The notes under the pieces are model-generated. The model had not been told where the DNA came from, searched no databases, and saw nothing but the letters and a program-made list of their open reading frames with translations. From positions 3,064,501 through 3,128,500 of the forward strand of contig NZ_CP069338.1 in NCBI RefSeq assembly GCF_016859125.1: a stretch of 64,000 nt of DNA, written 5' to 3'. Below, piece after piece: positions 16,420-25,200 of this stretch (position 1 is the first letter of the stretch; every line of letters starts with the position of its first letter). The translations under genes and the position numbers were made by a program. The stretch comes from Archangium violaceum (lineage in GTDB: Bacteria > Myxococcota > Myxococcia > Myxococcales > Myxococcaceae).

Positions 16420-16492
16420 CACCGGGAGCAGGCTTCGAACCTGCACCTGCGGGGTCAGAGCCCGCCATCCTCGCCAGTTAGACGATCCCGGT
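16420..16492 (-). tRNA. tRNA-Gln (anticodon CTG)
   Basis: 73 nt. Acceptor ACCGGGA/TCCCGGT, D arm TCGTCTAACTGGCGAGGAT as in Gln/Glu tRNAs, anticodon stem GCGGG/CCCGC with loop CTCTGAC, T arm GCAGG-TTCGAAG-CCTGC, discriminator G73 as in Gln. Reads CAG. It is the promoter-proximal gene of the array. Confidence 0.9.
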
Positions 16493-16520
16493 ATGAGTGA
16501 AGATGAAGCTCGAAAACACG

Positions 16521-16554
16521 AGAGGCCGGGTTCCCCTTCGGGAGCCCGGCCTCT
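16521..16554 (-). terminator. 10-bp hairpin just upstream of the tRNA array
   Basis: AGAGGCCGGG at 16521-16530 pairs exactly with 16545-16554; the loop can pair further (CCC/GGG). In the leftward direction it is followed by CGTGTTTTCG, a modest U tract, and then the tRNA-Gln gene starts 29 bases on. It could end transcription of the small upstream frame or be a processing signal of the array precursor. Confidence 0.55.
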
Positions 16555-16560
16555 GATCGA

Positions 16561-16587
16561 CAGCGCCTCGAGAGAGAAGAGGCGCTG
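16561..16587. other. Second strong hairpin beside the array
   Basis: CAGCGCCTC at 16561-16569 and GAGGCGCTG at 16579-16587 are exact reverse complements around a 9-base purine-rich loop. It lies seven bases from the first hairpin and just beyond the stop of the small leftward frame at 16592. Role unknown; tandem hairpins here may form a double terminator. Confidence 0.5.
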
Positions 16588-16591
16588 ACGG

Positions 16592-16744
16592 TCAGAAACC
16601 GGGTGGACGACCGCGATACTGCCAGCGCCGGGCACGGAAAACCGGAGCGGCAACCACGTGGGTGCGCGGGAGCGAATCGATGCAACCGGCAAATTTCTCA
16701 GTGTGCTTGGGGTTCATCGCGCTCTGCATCGCCACCGTCGTCAT
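16592..16744 (-). CDS. Possible 50-residue protein upstream of the tRNA array
   Basis: The ATG at 16744 follows AAAGGAGCGGTGACC, an excellent ribosome site at normal spacing. The product begins MTTVAMQSAMNPKHTEKFAG, is basic and His/Arg-rich toward its end, and matches no family I know. It reads toward the two hairpins and the tRNA array. The case for it is the ribosome site; codon bias over so short a stretch says little. Confidence 0.35.
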   Translation of the reverse strand: MTTVAMQSAMNPKHTEKFAGCIDSLPRTHVVAAPVFRARRWQYRGRPPGF

Positions 16745-16898
16745 GGTCACCGCTCCTTTCATCGAGAAAAGACGCGGCCGGAAATGTGTCCTGACACGCC
16801 ACGCGGATCTTCCTTCGACGCTTGGGGACAAGCAGGCACGCGAGCCCTCACTCCTCATGGACAAGCGCCACCGGCACTCCAGGACGCATCACCCCCGC

Positions 16899-17869
16899 TC
16901 ATGCGACGTCCCGGGAACGATGGTCCCGGGCCTTCTCCGCGTTCTGCCGCTTCTTGAGCAGGGTGACGAAGTCGTCGCTCACCGAGTGATCGTGCGTCGC
17001 CGCAGCATGCTCCACCAGCATATCGCGCAGGGTCTGGGCCTGCTCCGGCTCCAGCAACAACGCGAGCAGCAGGTAGACGCCCCGGAAGCGTGGATCCTTC
17101 AGGTGCTTGACTGCTCGCCGGTTGTCCTTCCCCAGGAAGGTCTGGGCAATGAAGAACTCATGAATCTTGCCGTGGCGGAAGCGCCACTCGCACTGCTCCT
17201 CACCGTCGGGAGTCTTCCACTTCAGACACACCACCATCTTGGCGGCTTCCATCCGCTGCAACTCCCGGCGAAACTTCTTCTCCGAGAGGGCGCTCCTCGA
17301 AGGTCCTCGTCCTCCAGGAGCCTGGCGACGAGAGGCGCCTGCGCTCCGGCCTCCGACCCCATCGCCCCCAGCGCCTCCAGTGCCGCCCAACAGATGTCCT
17401 TGTCGTCGCTCCGCAAGAGGTTGGCAACGGTTGGCGCCAGCGCGCTGGCCGCATCCCCCATCTCCCGCAGTGCCTCCAACGACTCCAGACAGACGTACTG
17501 GTTTCGTGAACAGTCGACGAGCGAGGAAAGGTGCGCTTGCTCCAATCCCATCCCCAGCACGCTCAATGAAGAGATGGTGGCAAGCTGGATGCGCCAGTCC
17601 TTCGCATTCAACAGCTCCCGCATGCGCGGCTCTCGAGCGAATACCCCCAGCCGTTCTCGAACTCCAGGCTGTGCGAGCTCCTTTTCGCTCAACCGCAACA
17701 GCGCTCTCACGACGATCTCAGGGTCGGGATCGTCCAGAGCCGCGAGCAGTCCCCGAATCCGCGTTGGCGGCGCCTCGGCGGGACCTTCCCTGGTCGTGGC
17801 CTGTGAACTGCTCCCGAGCAGAAGGGTGAAACAACACACCCTCAGCCACATCAGAGTTCGTCGCTGCAT
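16899..17869 (-). pseudogene. HEAT-repeat protein gene broken by a frameshift
   Basis: The upstream part (17869 leftward) encodes a signal-like start (MQRRTLMWLRVCCF, ending SSQA) and HEAT-type repeats (IRGLLAALDDPDPEIVVRALLRL, LLRSDDKDICWAALEALGAMG, LVARLLEDEDLR). At about 17285-17310 the frame is lost; a second frame then carries a coherent C-terminal domain (EKKFRRELQRMEAAKMVV, WRFRHGKIHEFFIAQTFLG, DPRFRGVYLLLALLL). That C-terminal block resembles the end of NACHT/STAND-type NTPases I recall, with no NTPase domain here. A single-base indel would join the two. It is either a recent pseudogene or a sequence error. Confidence 0.7.
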
Positions 17870-17996
17870 TCAGCCCCCCCATCCCGAGGGAGGATTCTGA
17901 CCGCAGACAGTACGGACGGGAAAGGCCCCCTCCCTCGCGCACGCCAGGGGTGTTTGACAGAAATGTGACGATTGGGGAGTTGGGCTCGGAGCGCGC

Positions 17997-19277
17997 CTAC
18001 CGGTCCAGCACCATGCTGCGGATGAAGAACTTCGGGTAGCGCACGTACGTGCGCAGGTGCATGGCCGTGTCCACCATCCACGGCACCCAGTCGCCCGTGT
18101 CGATGACCGCGTCCACCGCGTGCTCCCGGTTGCGCGCGTACCACTCGCGCCAGTGCTTCACCTCGTCCGAGGACAGCCGCCCCGACAGCCCCTGCGCCCT
18201 CAAGAGCAGCTCGAAGATGCCCCGGTGGCAGTAGATGTACTGCCCCCCTCCCTTCCAGCCGAGCGTCTCCTTCGCCTCTTCGCCCAGCCGCTCCTCGTGC
18301 CCGCACGCCGCCTCGTACACGAACAGCGGCAGCGGACTCCCCCGCGCGATGTCGAAGCCCATCTGGCTGTAGAAGCGCGGGTTGAAGTCGATGAGCAGCT
18401 GCTTGCCTCCGGCCCGGATGAACTCGACCTCGAACGTGCCGTGGTAGCCCAGCTTCTTGCACAGCGCCCGCACCTTCTCCGCGAGCCCCGCGTCCACCGG
18501 CACGTCCTCGAAGCACAGGCCGATGCCCAGCTTGCGCGGACGCTGCAACACCTTCACCGCCCCGCGCGCCACGAACAGCTCGCCCGTCCGGTCCACGAAG
18601 CCGCTCAGGCTGAAGATGTTCTGCGCCGCCTCCGTGTAGAAGGCCTGCACCATCGGCCGGTTCGCCCGCGCGTCGTACTCCAACAGCTTGCGCCCGTACT
18701 TGTTGCGCTCCAGGAACTCGCGGTAGCGCGGCAACAACTCGCTCGCGCGCTCCACCTGCGCGCCCTTCACGTGGCTCTCGAACAGAATCTGCGTCCGGGG
18801 CTTGAGTAGCACCGGGAAGCGCGCCTCGGCCGCCACCTTCTCCAGGTCCGCCTCACCCTCCGGGAACCACGTGTCCGGCACGTCCAGCCCCACCTCCTTG
18901 CACTGGTCGTGGAGCGTCTTCTTGTTCAACAGCCCGTAGATGACGTCCACGTCCGGCTGGTACATGCGGAAATGCTTCGACAGCTCCTCGCGGCGCAGGG
19001 CGAACAGCCACGCCATGTCATCGCTCGTGGGGTACAGCACGTGCCCCGGCTCGGCCTCACCGAAGCGCAGCAGCCACTCCAGGAAGGCCTCCGAGTCTCC
19101 CACGTCCGGGCACTCCACCCGCCGCGTCACGTACCGGCTCCAGCGCGCGGGCGCCAGCAGCTTGGACTCGGCCATGGTGATGGGAATGCCCAGCCGACCC
19201 AGGCACCGCACCGCGGCGAGCGTGCCGTAGTAGTCGGCCATCGTCAGCAGGATGGGAGGACGCGCCTGTGTGTTCAT
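17997..19277 (-). CDS. ATP-grasp family ligase
   Basis: 426 residues. The N-terminal Rossmann-like part (ILLTMADYYGTLAAVRCLGRLG) is followed by a central and C-terminal ATP-grasp fold: FPVLLKPRTQ supplies the nucleotide Lys, GTFEVEFIRAGGKQLLIDFNPRFYSQMGFD contains the Mg-binding Glu/Asn pair. The family forms amide or related bonds with carboxylates via acylphosphates. It starts 34 bases after the acyltransferase gene and is the last gene of a three-gene leftward unit, so modification of a cell-surface glycan with an amino acid or similar group is a reasonable inference. Confidence 0.88.
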   Translation of the reverse strand: MNTQARPPILLTMADYYGTLAAVRCLGRLGIPITMAESKLLAPARWSRYVTRRVECPDVGDSEAFLEWLLRFGEAEPGHVLYPTSDDMAWLFALRREELSKHFRMYQPDVDVIYGLLNKKTLHDQCKEVGLDVPDTWFPEGEADLEKVAAEARFPVLLKPRTQILFESHVKGAQVERASELLPRYREFLERNKYGRKLLEYDARANRPMVQAFYTEAAQNIFSLSGFVDRTGELFVARGAVKVLQRPRKLGIGLCFEDVPVDAGLAEKVRALCKKLGYHGTFEVEFIRAGGKQLLIDFNPRFYSQMGFDIARGSPLPLFVYEAACGHEERLGEEAKETLGWKGGGQYIYCHRGIFELLLRAQGLSGRLSSDEVKHWREWYARNREHAVDAVIDTGDWVPWMVDTAMHLRTYVRYPKFFIRSMVLDR

Positions 19278-19310
19278 GTATCGATTCCTCGTGTCCTCAG
19301 CGCGCCAGCG

Positions 19311-20432
19311 CTAGCCCGGGTTGACCGGGGTGCTCGCCACCGGCTCGGCGGCCGGCTGCGGCTTCTTGTCGCGCCAGTCGAAGCGGTTCTTCAGCTTCAG
19401 GAAGGGCTTCTCGAAGTAGCGGTAGCTCAGCGTCGCCAGGCCGACGCTCAGGAGCATCGTCAGCACGTAGTAGAGAATCAGGTTGTGCGGCACCACCCGG
19501 CGCACGATGTTCAGCGAAATCATGTGCAGCAGGTAGATGCCGTAGGTGATGGAGCCCATGTAGCGCAGCCACTTGTGGTCCACCAGCGGCGCGAGCACGT
19601 GGTCGGGCCGGATGCACATCGCAATCACCATCGCCGTGAGCAGCAGCGAGGAAATCCACAGCGGCGTGTCGTGGTTGTAGATGGCGAAGAACACCAGCAC
19701 CACCACCACCGGCACGCTCCACACCTGCCCCAGCACCTTCCACGTCCACTCGAAGACTTTGGGGTAGTGCGTCAGGTACGCCGCCAGGCAGCCCATGCAC
19801 ACGGAGACGGAGATGCTGGCGAGGATGCGCACCCACAGCAGCCGGGTGTCGAGAAAGCCCGTCTTCGTGGCCCAGTCCATGAAGATGGCCACCGCGAGCA
19901 TGCCCGACATGAAGACCACCGGTCCCCACGTCGTCTTGAAGTAACGCACCACGAAGGGCCACATCAGGTAGAACTGCTCCTCGGTGGCCATGGACCACGC
20001 GAAGTAGAAGATGATGCGGCCCTCTTCCAGCTTGATGAACCAGTTCGACGTGTACGTGAGGTAGTACTTCAGGTTGTCGAAGAACGCGCCGCGCACCACC
20101 ATGTCCTGCTCGAAGAAGAAGACGAGCACGATGTAGAGGAACGTCACCGCGTAGTAGAGCGGGAAGATGCGCAGCGAGCGCCGGGCGTAGAAGCCCTTGA
20201 GGGAGATGGAGCCCGTCGTCTCGCGCTCGCGCAGCAGCAGCGTGGTGATGAGGAAGCCGCTGATGGCGAAGAAGAGCGAGACGCTCAGGTAGAAGCGCCC
20301 CACGAGGCCCTCTCGCGCTTCCAGCACGTGGTAGAGCACCACGGCGAGGATGGCGAGGGCTCGCAGCCCGTCCAGGGCTCCGAAGGTCTTGGTGCGAAGA
20401 AAGGCCTGATGGGCGGCTTTGGCGGATTCCAT
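19311..20432 (-). CDS. Acyltransferase family 3 membrane protein
   Basis: 373 residues with about ten hydrophobic segments. It opens FGALDGLRALAILAVVLYH, the hallmark of the OafA/OatA/ExoZ acyltransferase-3 family (conserved R/D and catalytic His after the first helix), and ends with a basic, Pro-rich cytoplasmic tail. Such enzymes O-acetylate or succinylate sugars of surface polysaccharides. It follows the WecG-like gene by 71 bases and precedes the ATP-grasp gene by 34, forming one leftward unit. Confidence 0.93.
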   Translation of the reverse strand: MESAKAAHQAFLRTKTFGALDGLRALAILAVVLYHVLEAREGLVGRFYLSVSLFFAISGFLITTLLLRERETTGSISLKGFYARRSLRIFPLYYAVTFLYIVLVFFFEQDMVVRGAFFDNLKYYLTYTSNWFIKLEEGRIIFYFAWSMATEEQFYLMWPFVVRYFKTTWGPVVFMSGMLAVAIFMDWATKTGFLDTRLLWVRILASISVSVCMGCLAAYLTHYPKVFEWTWKVLGQVWSVPVVVVLVFFAIYNHDTPLWISSLLLTAMVIAMCIRPDHVLAPLVDHKWLRYMGSITYGIYLLHMISLNIVRRVVPHNLILYYVLTMLLSVGLATLSYRYFEKPFLKLKNRFDWRDKKPQPAAEPVASTPVNPG

Positions 20433-20503
20433 GTCCGCCCATTAGGAACGCAGAATTCCCGACGACCCACAAGAGGGCCAGCCCCGGCCTCCGGGCAGAC
20501 ACG

Positions 20504-21289
20504 CTAGCGCACCGCCCGCCCGCCCGTCTGGTCCGCGCCCCCCGACATGCGGACCTCCGCCACGTGCGAGAAATAGATGGGGATGCCAAGGACGTAGCGG
20601 CTGAACAGCCGCCGGGGCTCCACCGCCAGACGGAACAGCCACTCCATCCCCACCTTGCGCATGACGAGCGGCGCCCGCGGAACCTTGCCGCCGATGTAGT
20701 CCAGGATGGCGCCCCCATTGACGATGAGCACCGGGTGCGAGAGCGCCTCGCGCAGCTGCACCGAGACCGCCTCCTGCTTGGGCATGCCCATCGCCATGAT
20801 GATGAGCTCCGGCTTCGTCCCGGTGGCCAGCCGCACGTACGTCTCCGGCGCGTCGAAGCCGTCATGGCAGGCCACGATGTCCAGCCCCCACTCCTCCAGC
20901 GTGCGCCGCGCGTTGTCCAACCACGGCGAGCGCGTGCCGAAGAGCGCCACCCGCCGCCCCTTGTACGCACGGGCGAGCTTGGGGATGAAGTCCGTGCCAT
21001 TCATGTTCAGCCCATACGGCCGGCTGAACGCTTTCATGCCCAGCTTCACCCCGATGCCGTCACGCAACAGCATGTCCGAGCGCAGCAGCCCGTCCAGCAT
21101 CCCTGGCTGATTCCACCCCAGGTTCACCGCGTGCGCGTTGACGAAGGACAGGATGAAGGGCCTCCCGGGCCGGGTGAGCTCGTCGAGCAGCGCCCGCTCC
21201 GCCGCCTCGTCGTCGATGACACGGATGCGGTCCATCAACGTCATGAAATTGCGCGACCGCTCCGACTTCGTCTCCCCCGGGGTTGCCAT
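20504..21289 (-). CDS. WecG/TagA/CpsF-family glycosyltransferase
   Basis: 261 residues from ATG at 21289, preceded by GAGGAGGACAC. Family blocks present: FVNAHAVNLG, LLRDGIGVKLGMK, the Rossmann segment RRVALFGTRSPWLDNARRTL, and IIMAMGMPKQE. These enzymes add a UDP-activated amino-sugar to a lipid-linked sugar precursor at the membrane. The C-terminus (MEWLFRLAVEPRRLFSRYVLG) is the usual basic amphipathic membrane anchor. First gene of the glycan unit with the acyltransferase and ATP-grasp genes. Confidence 0.93.
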   Translation of the reverse strand: MATPGETKSERSRNFMTLMDRIRVIDDEAAERALLDELTRPGRPFILSFVNAHAVNLGWNQPGMLDGLLRSDMLLRDGIGVKLGMKAFSRPYGLNMNGTDFIPKLARAYKGRRVALFGTRSPWLDNARRTLEEWGLDIVACHDGFDAPETYVRLATGTKPELIIMAMGMPKQEAVSVQLREALSHPVLIVNGGAILDYIGGKVPRAPLVMRKVGMEWLFRLAVEPRRLFSRYVLGIPIYFSHVAEVRMSGGADQTGGRAVR

Positions 21290-21518
21290 GTGTCCTCCTC
21301 CTCCCTGTCCGGAAGATAGCGGAAACCGGAACATCCGGGAGGGACTCGCGGAGACCCGGACGGGGGACCCCGGAATGTCCGCCGCCGACGAACCTCGCGG
21401 GCCCTCCGCTCGCTGGTGAACGCATGGGAGGGACTCCAGGACACTGGATGCCGAAGCCACTCGTGCCCCGTGCCTAGCTTCTGGCGTCCACGACGCAGCG
21501 CAGAAGGGCGGCGCCCTC

Positions 21519-22970
21519 ATGCAGGAGCTCAACTTCCTTCCGGCCCACCGGCTCGCGGCCCTGGTGCGCACCCACGAGGTGTCCGCCCGCGAACTGTTGG
21601 AGGCGCATCTGGCGCAGATCTCCCGGCACAACTCCCGCCTCAACGCCATCGTCACGCTCGACGAGGAGCGCGCCCGCGCCCGAGCCCGTGAGGCCGACGA
21701 GGCGCTCGCCCGCGGAGAGTCCTGGGGCCCCCTGCACGGGGTGCCCTTCACCATCAAGGACTCCTTCATGACGGCCGGGGTGCGCACCACCAGCAGCTAC
21801 AAGCGGCTGAGTACGTACGTGCCCACGCACGACGCCACCGTGGTGGCGCGGATGAAGCAGGCGGGAGCCATCCTCCTCGGCAAGACGAACCTGCCCACGC
21901 TCACGCTGGACTTGCAGACGAGTGGCCACCTCTTCGGCCGGGCCAGCAACCCCTGGGACGAGTCGCGCACCCCCGGAGGCAGCACCGGCGGAGGCGCCGC
22001 GGCGGTGGCCTCGGGGATGACGCCCCTCGAGGTGGGCAGCGACCTGGCCGGCTCCATCCGCGTCCCCTCCCACTACTGTGGCATCTTCGGCTTCAAGCCC
22101 ACCGAGCACCGCGTCCCCATCTCCGGTCACATCCCCCCGCTCCCCGGCCGCCCCCGCGGGGTGCGTTACGAGGGCGCCGCCGGGCCGCTCGCGCGCTGCG
22201 TGGAGGACTTGAAGCTGGGATTGAAGCTGCTCGCGGGCCCGGATGACGAGGACTGGGACGTGCCTCCCGTGCCCCTCCGCGACGTCCCGCCTCGCGAGCT
22301 GCGCTCCTACCGCGTCGCCTGGACGGATGACTTCGGCGGCCTGCCCGTGACGCGCGAGACGCGCACCGCCATGGACAAGCTGGCGCGCACCCTGGAAGCG
22401 CAGGGCTGCCACGTGGAGCGCCGTGGGCCCAGGGGGCTGGACCTCGAGGAGGCATGGGAGGTGTGGGGCCGCGTGCTCGGCGCGGAGCTCGGCTCGGAGA
22501 TGCAGGCCGTGGCGCGCTTCATCTTCAGCATCCGCTTCAACGCCATGCCCGGCGACGCCATCCTCAACCGCGGCATCGTGCGCGGCGTGCGGGGCAGCAT
22601 GTCCGATTACGCCGAGGCGCTCGCCATCCACGACCGCATCACCGGGCAGGTGGAGGCCTTCCTGTCCGAGTGGGACGCCTGGCTGTGTCCCGTCACCGTG
22701 AGCCAGGCCTTCACCCACCGGCGCAGCGGCGAGTGGATCAACGTGGAGGGCAAACAGGTGCCCTACATCACCGCCACCTGTGGCTTCACCACCCTGTTCA
22801 ACCTCACCGGCCACCCCGTGGTCGTGGTGCCCCTCCCGAAGCTGGCGGACTCACCCCTACCGCTGGGCGTCCAGCTCGTCGGCCGGCGGTGGCGCGACGA
22901 GGAGCTGCTCGCCTTCTCCGAGTCCCTCGTGGAGCTCACGGGCGACTTCCGCAAGCCGCCCGGGTACTGA
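21519..22970 (+). CDS. Amidase signature enzyme
   Basis: 483 residues. The amidase-signature triad is complete: Lys in GVPFTIKDSF, cis-Ser in TPGGSTGGGAAA and nucleophile Ser in SDLAGSIRVP. The overall layout (RLAALVRTHEVSARELLEAHL at the N-terminus, FGFKPTEHRVP after the nucleophile) is that of GatA-like amidases, but there are no gatB or gatC neighbours, so it is a stand-alone amide hydrolase of unknown substrate. The start ATG at 21519 lies at the beginning of the conserved region. Confidence 0.92.
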   Translation: MQELNFLPAHRLAALVRTHEVSARELLEAHLAQISRHNSRLNAIVTLDEERARARAREADEALARGESWGPLHGVPFTIKDSFMTAGVRTTSSYKRLSTYVPTHDATVVARMKQAGAILLGKTNLPTLTLDLQTSGHLFGRASNPWDESRTPGGSTGGGAAAVASGMTPLEVGSDLAGSIRVPSHYCGIFGFKPTEHRVPISGHIPPLPGRPRGVRYEGAAGPLARCVEDLKLGLKLLAGPDDEDWDVPPVPLRDVPPRELRSYRVAWTDDFGGLPVTRETRTAMDKLARTLEAQGCHVERRGPRGLDLEEAWEVWGRVLGAELGSEMQAVARFIFSIRFNAMPGDAILNRGIVRGVRGSMSDYAEALAIHDRITGQVEAFLSEWDAWLCPVTVSQAFTHRRSGEWINVEGKQVPYITATCGFTTLFNLTGHPVVVVPLPKLADSPLPLGVQLVGRRWRDEELLAFSESLVELTGDFRKPPGY

Positions 22971-22977
22971 CGGCGCC

Positions 22978-24438
22978 TCAGGGGGCCGACGGCTTCGGGG
23001 CTCCCACCGGCGCGGCCGGAGCCTTCGGGGCCTCGGCCGGAGGAGCCTCGGGGCGGGGCAGCACGCCCGGCACCTCGGCCAGCACGTAGCTCACCCACGC
23101 CAGCGCCGCCGTGCTCTGCGCCAGGTCCTTCGGGTCCACCTTGTCCAGCGTGTCCGCGTGCGAGTGGTGCACGTCGAAGTAGCGGCTGCTGTCCACCCGC
23201 ACGCCCACGAAGGGCACTCGCGCCGGAATCAACGGCGAGATGTCCGCGCCTCCCGCCTCGCCCGGGAGCAGCCTGCCCGCCCCCAGCGCCTCGAGCGGAC
23301 GCAGCCACGGACGCACCAGCTCCTCGCCCCCGGGGCCCGCGCGCAGCGCCACGCCCAGCGGCCTGCCACCTCCCGAGTCCATCTCCAACGCCGCCACGTG
23401 GTTGGCCAGCTCCGCCGCGTGCGCCTCGGCGTAGGCCCTGCCCCCGCGCAGGCCGTTCTCCTCGTTCATGAAGAGCACCACGCGCACCGTGCGCCGCGGC
23501 GCCGGCTTCAGCTTCGCGAGCAGCCGCGCCGTCTCCATCACCATCGTCACGCCCGCGCCGTCGTCGTGCGCGCCCGTGCCCACGTCCCACGAGTCCAGGT
23601 GCGCCCCGAGCAGCACCACCTCCTGGGGCCTCTCGCGGCCCTTCACCTCGGCCACCACGTTGAAGGAGTCCGCGTCCGGCAGCGTCTTGCAGCCCAGCTT
23701 CAGCTCCACCTTCACCGGCCCGCCCGCCAGCAGCCGGTGCAGCAGCTCCGCGTCCTCCACCGACACCGCCGCGGACGGCACCTGCGCCACGCCGTCCTCG
23801 TAGCGCATGGCCCCCGTGTGCGGTGAGCGCAGCGACGCCGTGGCCAGCGAGCGCACCAGCGCCCCCACCGCCCCCGCCTTCGCCGCCACCGACGCGCCCC
23901 GCGTGCGCAGCCCCGCGTATCTGCCGTAGTCCGCGGCCTCGGCCATGGCGTGGTTGAAGAAGACGATCTTCCCCTTCACCTTGTCACCCAGGGCCGCTAC
24001 CTCCTCGAACGAGCGCACCTCGATGACCTCGGCGGTGAGGCCCCCCGCGGGCGTCCCCACGCTGCCGCCCAGCGCCATGATGGACAGCGGGTGCTCTCGG
24101 AACCGGTTCGAGGCGAGCACCCGGGCACTCTCCTCACCTCGCACCCAGCGCGGCACCTTCACCGGCTCCAGCCACACCTTCACGCCGTCCGCCTCGAAGC
24201 TCCGCTTCGCCCACTGCACCGCGGCCTCGGCGCCCTCCGAGCCGGACAGGCGCGGACCGATGCCGTCGGTCAGCTCGGCCAGGCGCGCATAGGCATGGCC
24301 TTCCGTGAGCGCCGCGCCGATGAGCCGCTCCGCCACCTGCGGCGAGGGGCCCGTGTCCTTCGTCGCGGTCGCCGGGGCCTTCGGCGGGGCGGTGAGCAGG
24401 GAAAGCAGCGCGGCGGACAGGGGAAGGGCCGAGGGCAC
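22978..24438 (-). CDS. M28 zinc peptidase, carboxypeptidase Q-like
   Basis: 486 residues from GTG at 24438, chosen because GGAG lies seven bases upstream and it opens a hydrophobic signal (LPLSAALLSLL). The zinc site is visible: LLGAHLDSWDVGTGAHDDGAG (His, Asp), MNEENGLRGG (Glu pair), LEMDSGGG (Asp) and DVHHSHADT (His). A PA-like insert precedes it (VIEVRSFEEVAALGDKVKGKIVF). Such exported enzymes remove residues from dipeptides or peptide ends. The C-terminal tail is a Pro/Ala-rich linker. It converges on the amidase gene with seven bases between stops. Confidence 0.9.
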   Translation of the reverse strand: MPSALPLSAALLSLLTAPPKAPATATKDTGPSPQVAERLIGAALTEGHAYARLAELTDGIGPRLSGSEGAEAAVQWAKRSFEADGVKVWLEPVKVPRWVRGEESARVLASNRFREHPLSIMALGGSVGTPAGGLTAEVIEVRSFEEVAALGDKVKGKIVFFNHAMAEAADYGRYAGLRTRGASVAAKAGAVGALVRSLATASLRSPHTGAMRYEDGVAQVPSAAVSVEDAELLHRLLAGGPVKVELKLGCKTLPDADSFNVVAEVKGRERPQEVVLLGAHLDSWDVGTGAHDDGAGVTMVMETARLLAKLKPAPRRTVRVVLFMNEENGLRGGRAYAEAHAAELANHVAALEMDSGGGRPLGVALRAGPGGEELVRPWLRPLEALGAGRLLPGEAGGADISPLIPARVPFVGVRVDSSRYFDVHHSHADTLDKVDPKDLAQSTAALAWVSYVLAEVPGVLPRPEAPPAEAPKAPAAPVGAPKPSAP

Positions 24439-24560
24439 GTCGGAGCTCCGGGGAGAGAGGGCTGCGCGAACTCTCGTCCCGCGGGCGCCTCCTCGCAAGC
24501 ACCTCGGTGGGTTGACGCCCCGTCCGGCCCGCCTGCTTCCCCGGGTTCCACTCCGGCTAC

Positions 24561-25010
24561 CTATTTCTCCACGGGAGTGCGATACGTGAGCACCGGGCAG
24601 GACGCCAGCCGGACGACCTTCTCGGCCACGCTGCCCATCATCATGTGCGACAGGCCCGTGCGCCCGTGTGTGCCCATCACGATGAGGTCATACCCGCCCT
24701 CCGCCGCCACCTTCGCGATGACGTGCGCGGGCTCACCCGCCTCCAGCATCTGCTTCGAGTGCGGCACGTTCTTCAGGAAGGCCGAGAGCTGTTGATCCGC
24801 GTGGTTGCGCAGGAAGGTGGACAGCGTGAGCTCGGGCTCGCTGCGCGTGAGCACCACCATCTCGTCGCCCGCGTACTCGGACGGCCGCCACACGTGCAAC
24901 ACGTCCAGCTTCGCGTCGAAACGGTTCGCGAAGAAGTACGCGTAGTCCAAGGCCCGCTTCGAGGTCTCGGAGAAGTCGACTGGCACGAGGATTCGATGGA
25001 TCTTGCTCAT
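24561..25010 (-). CDS. Universal stress protein (UspA family)
   Basis: 149 residues, single Usp domain. It begins KIHRILVPVDFSETSKRALDYA and has the ATP-binding motif G-x2-G-x9-G-S as GTHGRTGLSHMMMGSVAEKV, so it belongs to the nucleotide-binding branch. A cytoplasmic stress-response role is the family expectation. Divergent from the MpaB-like gene, with about 190 bases of shared upstream region. Confidence 0.95.
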   Translation of the reverse strand: MSKIHRILVPVDFSETSKRALDYAYFFANRFDAKLDVLHVWRPSEYAGDEMVVLTRSEPELTLSTFLRNHADQQLSAFLKNVPHSKQMLEAGEPAHVIAKVAAEGGYDLIVMGTHGRTGLSHMMMGSVAEKVVRLASCPVLTYRTPVEK

Positions 25011-25200
25011 GGTTCACTCCAGGGTCGGGTCCCTCCCTCCTGGTGCAATGGCCGTTCCCACCCGCGCTCCCTCGGAAGGGGCCACCCGGGGAGCGCAAAT
25101 GCTGCGTACCCGCGCACCCGACGCAATTCCTGCACCCGCCCCAGCAGGCAGGTGCAAGGCTCGACGCACTCCGTTAAAGGTTTCCCGGGAGTCCCCACCC

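Noticed and set aside
15656-16500. Protein-coding frames across the tRNA array
   Set aside because: Several short frames are open here, but they cross acceptor and T stems of the tRNAs and have no ribosome sites.
21519-22970. GatA subunit of the tRNA amidotransferase
   Set aside because: Sequence is amidase-signature, but no gatB or gatC is adjacent and family details point to a stand-alone amidase.
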